This document shows, piece after piece, positions 1 to 4,897 of a stretch of DNA of 5,916 nucleotides. The stretch is taken from assembly GCA_034666705.1 (NCBI GenBank), contig JAXDLH010000295.1:1-5916 (forward strand), given 5' to 3'. The position numbers and the translations under genes were made by a program. Positions within the stretch are counted from its first letter, which is position 1; each line of letters opens with the position of its first letter. This DNA comes from JAXDLH01 sp034666705. Its GTDB lineage: Bacteria > Chloroflexota > UBA6077 > SHYK01. The notes below the pieces were generated by a model. The model was not told where the DNA came from and made no database searches. It saw nothing but the letters and a program-made list of their open reading frames with translations.

Positions 1-1
1 C

Positions 2-1210
2 GACGCGACCCTACCGGCGACGAACGCCTACTACGAGATCTGGCTCGACCACGAAAAGATTCTCTCGACCGAGCAGGAGATCGAGCCGCTCTACGGCGAC
101 TTCTACATGCCGCGCAAGTTCAAGACCGGTATCGCCATCGAAGGTGACAACTGCATCGACGTCTACTCGCAGGACGTGGGCATCGTGGCGCACATCGACG
201 ACGACAAGCTGAGCGGGTTCACCTTCCTCGCCGGCGGCGGTATGGGCATGACCCACACCGACAAGAACACTCGCCCCCGCCTGGCCGACCCCATGTGCTT
301 CGTCGAGCCGGATGACCTCACCAACACATTTCTCTCGATCCTCAAGATCCAGCGGGACAACGGCAACCGAATCAGCCGGCGCCAGGCGCGCCTCAAGTAC
401 CTCGTCGCCTCGTCTGGCGTCGAGCGCTTCCGCCGCGAGATGGAACGCTACGCCGGCCATCGCCTCCAGCCACCTCGCGAGCTCCACTGGGAGCACACCC
501 ACGACCATCTTGGCTGGAACGTGCAGCACGACGGCCGCTGGTGGCTCGGCGTGTGGATCGAGAATGGTCGCATCCGCGATACCGAGCAGATGCAGATGAA
601 GACGGCCTTCCGCAAGATCGCCGAGCAATTCAAGCCCGGCATCCGCATGACCCCCACGCAGAACATCATGTTCACCGACGTCGCCGAAGCGGACCGCGAG
701 GGCATTGCCCGGTTGCTGCACGATCACGGCGTACCGCTCGTCGAGACGGTGTCGAATGCATTGCGCTTCTCGATGGCATGCCCGGCGACCCCGACCTGCG
801 GCTTGGCACTGGCCGAATCCGAGCGGGCGCTCCCCGACGTCGTCCGGAAGATCGAGGGCTACCTGAACGAGGCGGGGCTCGGCGACGAACGGCTGAGCAT
901 CCGCATGACAGGCTGCCCGAATGGCTGTGCCCGCCCGTTCATCGGCGACGTCGGCTTCGTAGGCCGCACGCCCGGCAAGTACCAGATGTATATCGGCGGC
1001 GACTTCGAGGGCACGCGCTTGAACCGGCTGCTCGCCGACCTGGTGCCCGTCAACGACCTCGCAGAGCGACTGCGCCCGCTCTTCCCGCTGTTCCGCGACG
1101 AGCGCGAGCCCGGTGAGAGCTTCGGCAATTTCTGCAACCGCGTCGGCGTCGAGCGGCTCCGGGCCGTCGCCTTTGGCGAGCCCTCGGCCGTTCCGGCGCC
1201 GGTTTCGTAG
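2..1210 (+). CDS. cysI: Assimilatory sulfite reductase, siroheme/[4Fe-4S] hemoprotein (5' partial)
   Basis: This enzyme performs the six-electron reduction of sulfite to sulfide in the cytoplasm. The reading frame is open from base 2, and the residues before the first ATG (107) already look like the family, so the gene starts left of the window. The visible 402 residues are roughly 70% of a usual protein of about 550-570. The four cluster and siroheme cysteines are present as C-x5-C (codons 779 and 797, within ACPATPTCGLALAESER) and C-x3-C (codons 914 and 926, within TGCPNGCARP). Other family blocks are PRKFKTGIAIEGDN, QRDNGNRISRRQARLKYLV and IRMTPTQNIMFTD. Nitrite reductases share this fold, but the neighbouring cysH and siroheme genes favour sulfite. 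No flavoprotein partner (cysJ) is visible, so the electron donor, NADPH-flavoprotein or ferredoxin, is undecided. The stop TAG overlaps a possible ribosome binding site for the next gene. Confidence 0.93.
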   Translation, partial: DATLPATNAYYEIWLDHEKILSTEQEIEPLYGDFYMPRKFKTGIAIEGDNCIDVYSQDVGIVAHIDDDKLSGFTFLAGGGMGMTHTDKNTRPRLADPMCFVEPDDLTNTFLSILKIQRDNGNRISRRQARLKYLVASSGVERFRREMERYAGHRLQPPRELHWEHTHDHLGWNVQHDGRWWLGVWIENGRIRDTEQMQMKTAFRKIAEQFKPGIRMTPTQNIMFTDVAEADREGIARLLHDHGVPLVETVSNALRFSMACPATPTCGLALAESERALPDVVRKIEGYLNEAGLGDERLSIRMTGCPNGCARPFIGDVGFVGRTPGKYQMYIGGDFEGTRLNRLLADLVPVNDLAERLRPLFPLFRDEREPGESFGNFCNRVGVERLRAVAFGEPSAVPAPVS

Positions 1211-1213
1211 GAG
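1209..1213 (+). promoter_or_regulatory. Possible ribosome binding site for hemD
   Basis: AGGAG overlaps the TAG stop of the sulfite reductase gene. It lies 15 bases before ATG 1229, longer than the usual 5-10, so it supports that start only weakly. The other in-frame starts (1325, 1385) have nothing better at normal spacing. Confidence 0.4.
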
Positions 1214-1228
1214 ATCGACGCTTAGGCT

Positions 1229-2290
1229 ATGACTGTACGACGGGGCTCATCCCCACCGGAGCCGCTCGCCCTGAGCCCGTCGAAGGGCCGTGCACGAGAG
1301 AGGGGAGTGGCGCCAACGTCCGGCATGACTCCCCCTTCTCGCGCCGGGAAGGGGGGCGAAGGGTTGGGTCTCCCTGTCCCGGGGGTGGAGGGGCTAGGTC
1401 CGTCCCAGCCGGGGGGAGCGGAGTCCGCGTCCCACGCCAGCCCACTCGGGGGCTACACGATCGCGTTCCTCGAAGCGCGCCGTTCGGTCGACCTGGCCCG
1501 CTTGATCGAGCGGCAGGGCGGGGCGTGCTTCGAGGCGCCAGCGCTGCACGAGGCGCCCCTCGTCGACGATCCTGACGTCCGGGCGTGGCTGGAGCAGTTA
1601 GCCCATGGCACCTTTGGGGTCTTCATCTTCCTATCGGGCGTCGGCTGCCGCTTGCTCTTCGAGCAGGCTGAACGCGATGGGATCGTCGATACGGTATATG
1701 AGGCGCTCGCGGCCGGCAAAGTGGTGGCCCGTGGGCCGAAACCGGTGCTCGTCCTCAAGCGACGTGGCGTGCGGATCGACTACGTACCACCGGAGCCCAA
1801 CACGTCCGAAGAGCTGCTCGCCGGCCTGGCAAGCTGGCCGCTCGCAGGCGCATCGATCGGGCTGCAATGCTACGGCGGCGAGACGCCGTTCCTCGCCCGG
1901 CTGCGTGGCGGACTCGCGGCACGGGGCGCGTCCGTGTCCGAGGTGGTACCGTATCGGTGGGAAGGACCGGCAGACGAGGCGCCGGTCCAGGAGCTGATCA
2001 CGCGCATTGTCGCCGGTGAGATCGACGCCCTGCTGATTCTCAGCTCGTCGCAGATCCATAATCTCTTCGCGATCGCCGATGAGCATGGCCGGGCCGCCGA
2101 GCTGCAGCGCGCGCTCGCCGACCCGAGGCTCCTCGTCGCCGCAGTCGGTCCGGTGGCCGCGGACGCGATCGAGTCGCACGGCGTGCCAGTCGGGTTGCAG
2201 CCCGAGCACCCAAGGATGGGTCACCTCGTGATGGCCCTCGGCCCAGCCCTTGCCAACCGCCCAGTCAAAGCCCAGGAGAGCACACGATGA
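1229..2290 (+). CDS. hemD: Uroporphyrinogen-III synthase with repeat-derived N-terminal extension
   Basis: HemD closes and rearranges hydroxymethylbilane to uroporphyrinogen III, the branch point to siroheme. The family core runs from about residue 75 (GGYTIAFLEARRSVDLARLI) to 338. It shows the expected blocks FIFLSGVGCRLLF (133-145), EPNTSEELLAGL (189-200), GASVSEVVPYRW (233-244), LILSSSQIHNLF (269-280) and VAAVGPVAADAIESHG (303-318). That core alone, about 265 residues, matches the usual size. Residues 1-74 are Pro/Gly/Ser/Arg-rich, resemble no HemD segment, and are encoded partly by a repeat copy (PLALSPSKG, residues 12-20). The start is uncertain. ATG 1229 has AGGAG 15 bases upstream. ATG 1325 and GTG 1385 are in frame but lack a well-placed site. 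If a later start is used, 1211-1384 is an untranslated spacer holding the repeat. The gene lies 18 bases after cysI and overlaps cysH by 4. The identity is firm; the N-terminus is not. Confidence 0.88.
   Translation: MTVRRGSSPPEPLALSPSKGRARERGVAPTSGMTPPSRAGKGGEGLGLPVPGVEGLGPSQPGGAESASHASPLGGYTIAFLEARRSVDLARLIERQGGACFEAPALHEAPLVDDPDVRAWLEQLAHGTFGVFIFLSGVGCRLLFEQAERDGIVDTVYEALAAGKVVARGPKPVLVLKRRGVRIDYVPPEPNTSEELLAGLASWPLAGASIGLQCYGGETPFLARLRGGLAARGASVSEVVPYRWEGPADEAPVQELITRIVAGEIDALLILSSSQIHNLFAIADEHGRAAELQRALADPRLLVAAVGPVAADAIESHGVPVGLQPEHPRMGHLVMALGPALANRPVKAQESTR
1263..1288 (+). repeat. Dispersed repeat copy A, inside the hemD N-terminus
   Basis: This 26-base stretch contains CCCTGAGCCCGTCGAAGGGC and is read in frame as part of PLALSPSKG. 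It matches the reverse complement of 3851-3876 at 24 of 26 positions, and its core recurs at 3748-3767. Repeats with a CCTGAGCCTGTCGAAGG core are widespread in GC-rich bacterial genomes, mostly between genes (from memory, not searched). It is the strongest evidence that the HemD extension is not ancestral protein. Confidence 0.75.
1331..1355 (+). repeat. Hairpin-forming inverted repeat in the hemD extension
   Basis: CCCCCTTC (1331-1338) pairs perfectly with GAAGGGGG (1348-1355) around a 9-base loop. It lies 42 bases after repeat copy A and looks like a second module of the same inserted stretch. It could also be an RNA stem in the cysI-hemD junction if hemD starts at GTG 1385. There is no U-tract after it, so it is not an intrinsic terminator. 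Confidence 0.5.
2274..2278 (+). promoter_or_regulatory. Ribosome binding site of cysH
   Basis: AGGAG lies 8 bases before ATG 2287, inside the last codons of hemD. Strength and spacing are ideal and fix the cysH start, which overlaps the hemD stop as ATGA. Confidence 0.85.
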
Positions 2291-3087
2291 GCCAGCCAGC
2301 GACCACACAAACTCTCGATACCGCCGAGGTAGCCGCGCTCAACGCGCGCTTCGCCGGTCGCCCTCCGCAAGAGCTGGTCGCCTGGGCCCTGGAGCGATTT
2401 GGACGCCGCGTCGCGCTCTCCTCGAGCTTCGGCGCCGAGGATGTGGCGCTCATCGACATGCTCTGGCGCATTGATCCCAACGCACGGATCGTCACGCTCG
2501 ATACGTGGCGGCTGCCCAACGAGACGTATGACCTGATCGACCGCATTCGCGCGCGCTACGGAATGGCGATCGAGGTCTTTTATCCGGACGTGAAGGCTGT
2601 CGACGAGATGGTAAAGGTCGCCGGGTACAACCTCTTCTACCAGAGCGTCGAGAACCGCAAGCTCTGCTGCGGGATCCGCAAAGTCGAGCCGCTTGGCCGC
2701 GCGCTCAGCGGCCTCGATGCGTGGATCAGTGGGATGCGACGCGACCAGGTGGTCACCCGCACGGAGATCGACCTCGTCGAGATCGACGACGTGCACGGCG
2801 ACATCGCCAAGCTCAATCCCCTCGCTGAGTGGACCAGCGAGCAGGTATGGGACTACATCCACGCCCACGACGTGCCGTACAACGCGCTTCACGACCAGGG
2901 CTATCCGAGCATCGGCTGCGCGCCGTGCACCCGGGCGGTGGCGCCAGGGGAGGATCCCCGCGCCGGCAGATGGTGGTGGGAGCTCGACCCGACGGCCAAG
3001 GAGTGCGGGATCCACATCGGCTACGACCTGAATAACGTGCCGTACATCATGCGCGACAAGGAGGCCGCGGCGGAGAGCAGCGCGTGA
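2287..3087 (+). CDS. cysH: Assimilatory adenylyl-sulfate (APS) reductase, [4Fe-4S] CysH type
   Basis: This enzyme reduces activated sulfate (APS, possibly PAPS) to sulfite with thioredoxin as electron donor, in the cytoplasm. The 266-residue length is normal. The modified P-loop is SSSFGAED (45-52), the arginine loop is ISGMRRDQ (147-154), and GEDPRAGRWWWE (221-232) precedes the catalytic Cys240 in ECGIH. The cluster cysteines Cys127-Cys128 and Cys211-x2-Cys214 mark the iron-sulfur type, which normally prefers APS; E. coli-type PAPS reductases lack them. One oddity is that the substrate-binding LDTG motif reads LDTW (71-74). All other catalytic residues are intact, so the gene is probably functional or only recently changed. 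It starts at ATG 2287 with a good ribosome binding site, overlaps hemD by 4 bp (ATGA) and overlaps the following gene by 4 bp (GTGA). Confidence 0.95.
   Translation: MSQPATTQTLDTAEVAALNARFAGRPPQELVAWALERFGRRVALSSSFGAEDVALIDMLWRIDPNARIVTLDTWRLPNETYDLIDRIRARYGMAIEVFYPDVKAVDEMVKVAGYNLFYQSVENRKLCCGIRKVEPLGRALSGLDAWISGMRRDQVVTRTEIDLVEIDDVHGDIAKLNPLAEWTSEQVWDYIHAHDVPYNALHDQGYPSIGCAPCTRAVAPGEDPRAGRWWWELDPTAKECGIHIGYDLNNVPYIMRDKEAAAESSA
3072..3077 (+). promoter_or_regulatory. Ribosome binding site of the cysG-like gene
   Basis: GGAGAG lies 6 bases before GTG 3084. It supports this GTG, which overlaps the cysH stop as GTGA, as the real start. Confidence 0.7.
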
Positions 3088-4670
3088 GCGCCTACTTCCC
3101 CGTCGCGCTCGACATTCGCGGTAAACGCTGCCTCGTGGTCGGTGCCGGCACCGTAGCGGCAACGAAGCTCGGGGCGATCCTCGCGAGTGGCGCGGAGATC
3201 ACGATCGTGGCCCCCCACGTCGCTCCCGAGGTCGCAAGCCTCGCCGCGACCCACGGCTGCGTGGTCCATCGACGACGGTTCGGGCCTCAGGACCTCGATG
3301 GGGCGTTCCTCGTGATGACCGCCACCGATGACCCAGCGGTGAACGCCCTGGTTGCGAGCGAAGCGCACGCTCGCGGTGTGCTTGTGAACTCGGCCGACGA
3401 TCCCGCGAACTGCGACTTCATCATGCCCGCCATCGTGCGCCGCGGCGACGTCCAGATCGCCGCGACGACCGGCGGGACCAGCCCGGCGTTGGCGCGCCAC
3501 CTGCGCGAGCGCCTAGAGGCATTCATTCCGCCGTCCTACGGGCAGCTCGCCGAAATCCTTGCCAGCGTTCGCGCCGACGTGCGTCGCGTGGGATTTCGCC
3601 CGACCGGCGAGGCCTGGCAAGCGGCAATTAACGACGACGTGCGCGGCCTCGTCGAGGCAGGGGACGCGGACGGCGCGCGGAATCTCGTGCTGCGTACCCT
3701 GCGCGAATTCGACCAAGCGGCGACATCGCCTCCTCCCGATCCGCCGACCCTGAGCCTGTCGCAGGACCCCGTCGAGGGGGAGGGAATTCGATCCACCCCA
3801 TCCCCCGCAAGGGGGTCGGAGGCCCAAGCTGCCCCTGCCCCCCTTGCGGGGCCCTTCGACAGGCTCAGGGTGAGCGAACTGGGAGGGAGGTCGTCCTCCG
3901 ACTCGGGGAATATCGGCCGTATCGTGCTCGTCGGCGCAGGGCCAGGCGATCCGGGTCTCATCACCGTTGCCGGAAAGCAGGCGCTCGCCGAGGCAGACGT
4001 GATCGTCTACGACCGTCTCGCCAACCCCGAGCTCCTCGCCACAGCGCACGCGGGCGCACAACTCGTCTACGCGGGGAAGACGCGCGGCGGCCACACTATG
4101 ACCCAGGCGGAAATTAACGAGCGCCTGTGCTGCGAGGCACGGGCTGGCAAGCTCGTGGTCCGCCTCAAGGGCGGTGATCCGTTCGTGTTCGGCAGAGGCG
4201 GTGAGGAGGCACTCGCGGCGCTCGCCGCCAGCATTCCCTGCACAGTGGTCCCGGGCGTCAGCTCGGCGATTGCCGTTCCAGCCTATGCGGGCATTCCGGT
4301 GACCCACCGCGGGATGGCAACCTCATTCACGGTCGTAACCGGCCACGAGGACCCGACGAAGCCCGGGGGCTCTATCGACTGGGACGCCCTCGCCCGGGTC
4401 GGCGGCACGCTCGTGCTGCTCATGGCGGTCGGCGAGCTGCCCGCCATTACCTCAGCACTGCTTGCAGCCGGTATGGACGGGGCAACGCCGGCGGCGGTCA
4501 TCCAGGATGGCACGACCAGCGCGCAGCGCATCGTGCGGGCGCCACTCGCCGAGATCGCCGCCTGCTCCACCGCGGCCCGTATTACAGCACCGGCTACAAC
4601 GGTTATCGGCGCTGTGGCGGCGCTCGCGGACCAACTCGGTCCGCCGATCCATGAGGTCTGGACAGTCTAA
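3084..4670 (+). CDS. cysG: Siroheme synthase, CysG-like fusion (precorrin-2 dehydrogenase/ferrochelatase + uroporphyrinogen-III C-methyltransferase)
   Basis: This protein turns uroporphyrinogen III into siroheme by SAM-dependent bis-methylation to precorrin-2, NAD-dependent oxidation to sirohydrochlorin and probably iron insertion. Residues 1-212 are the dehydrogenase/chelatase half: the NAD-binding VVGAGTVAATK (18-28), then NSADDPANCDFIMPAIVRRG (102-121) and TTGGTSPALARHLRERLE (128-145). Residues 277-528 are the methyltransferase: VGAGPGDPGLIT (283-294), YDRL (309-312), GGDPFVFGRGGEE (363-375), VPGVSSAIAVPAYAGIPVTHRG in two parts (VPGVSSAIAVPA 389-400, then YAGIPVTHRG 401-410) and VVTGHE (417-422). 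The domain order matches enterobacterial CysG. The linker (213-276) is about 64 residues, Pro/Gly/Ser-rich, and made of inserted repeat DNA with no stop or frameshift. No convincing internal start precedes the methyltransferase half, so it appears to be one polypeptide. GTG start with GGAGAG upstream. It is the last gene of the operon in the window. Confidence 0.93.
   Translation: MSAYFPVALDIRGKRCLVVGAGTVAATKLGAILASGAEITIVAPHVAPEVASLAATHGCVVHRRRFGPQDLDGAFLVMTATDDPAVNALVASEAHARGVLVNSADDPANCDFIMPAIVRRGDVQIAATTGGTSPALARHLRERLEAFIPPSYGQLAEILASVRADVRRVGFRPTGEAWQAAINDDVRGLVEAGDADGARNLVLRTLREFDQAATSPPPDPPTLSLSQDPVEGEGIRSTPSPARGSEAQAAPAPLAGPFDRLRVSELGGRSSSDSGNIGRIVLVGAGPGDPGLITVAGKQALAEADVIVYDRLANPELLATAHAGAQLVYAGKTRGGHTMTQAEINERLCCEARAGKLVVRLKGGDPFVFGRGGEEALAALAASIPCTVVPGVSSAIAVPAYAGIPVTHRGMATSFTVVTGHEDPTKPGGSIDWDALARVGGTLVLLMAVGELPAITSALLAAGMDGATPAAVIQDGTTSAQRIVRAPLAEIAACSTAARITAPATTVIGAVAALADQLGPPIHEVWTV
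3748..3870 (+). repeat. Composite palindromic repeat encoding the CysG interdomain linker
   Basis: The ends form an inverted repeat. CCCTGAGCCTGTCGCAGGAC (3748-3767) matches the reverse complement of 3851-3870 at 18 of 20 positions, with the outer 14 bp perfect. Nested inside, CCCCGCAAGGGGG (3803-3815) is perfectly complementary to CCCCCTTGCGGGG (3839-3851). The left arm is read as TLSLSQDP in the same phase as copy A in hemD, and the right arm as PFDRLRVS. The domain boundaries on either side are intact, so the element sits exactly in the tolerant linker. It can also form a long stem in the mRNA. Confidence 0.85.
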
Positions 4671-4882
4671 GGGCGCACGGCAATAGGCAGCAGGGAAGCC
4701 GCGGGGTGATGCGGCACGGAAGCGAGTGGAACTGCTGGCACACCTTGTGCCCGAGCCGATTGCCACGCGCTGCACGTGATCGACCGAGAATGATCGATCG
4801 GCGCTCCGCGGTGGCGCCGCGACACGCTGCGCAGCAACGCCTGGCCCGGGGGTAGGGGCGATGGCTTGCCCATCGACTCCAA
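4671..4882. other. Non-coding gap between the operon and the transposase
   Basis: I see no gene in these 212 bases. They should contain the end of the operon transcript, some flanking chromosome and the outer end of the insertion sequence. The boundary cannot be placed because the opposite end of the element is outside the window. Small palindromes are present: GGCACA/TGTGCC (4737-4751), GATCGA/TCGATC (4778-4799), CGCGG/CCGCG (4807-4821) and GCTGCGCAGC (4826-4835). None is followed by a T-run, so no canonical intrinsic terminator is supported on either strand. Confidence 0.6.
4737..4751. repeat. Short perfect hairpin after the cysG-like gene
   Basis: GGCACA, a 3-base loop CCT, then TGTGCC form a perfect 6-bp stem 66 bases after the stop codon. 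It may help end or stabilise the operon mRNA, but it lacks a U-tract and could equally be part of the insertion sequence end or chance. Confidence 0.35.
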
Positions 4883-4897
4883 CTATTTCGGAGTTGG
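4879..4897. repeat. Hairpin spanning the transposase stop codon
   Basis: CCAACT (4879-4884) pairs with AGTTGG (4892-4897) around a 7-base loop. The transposase stop TAG (4885-4883, minus strand) lies at the loop/stem edge. It could be a weak transcript end for the transposase or a barrier to incoming operon transcription. No T-run follows on the minus strand. Confidence 0.35.

Noticed and set aside
11..727. Long open frame on the minus strand opposite the sulfite reductase gene
   Set aside because: It is an antisense shadow produced by GC-rich codon use; the plus strand carries the clear sulfite reductase motifs, and the minus-strand protein matches nothing I recognise.
2..1210. Nitrite reductase instead of sulfite reductase
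   Set aside because: The families share the fold and cofactor, but the sequence blocks and the cysH and siroheme neighbours fit sulfite reduction better.
2221..3162. 313-codon minus-strand frame covering cysH
   Set aside because: The plus-strand frame holds the complete CysH motif set with a strong ribosome binding site; the antisense product is Arg/Val/Asp-rich without domain features.
1263..3870. CRISPR-like array from the recurring repeat
   Set aside because: There are only three copies, in mixed orientation, far apart and inside genes, with no regular spacers.
3720..3911. Frameshift or two separate genes at the CysG domain junction
   Set aside because: The frame is open throughout, with no stop and no plausible start and ribosome binding site just before the methyltransferase half.
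3513..4307. Minus-strand frame opposite the cysG-like gene
   Set aside because: It runs across the repeat linker and both domain halves and has no recognisable domain; it is a shadow.
4737..4751. Intrinsic terminator of the operon
   Set aside because: The stem is perfect but only 6 bp, and no T-run follows on either strand.
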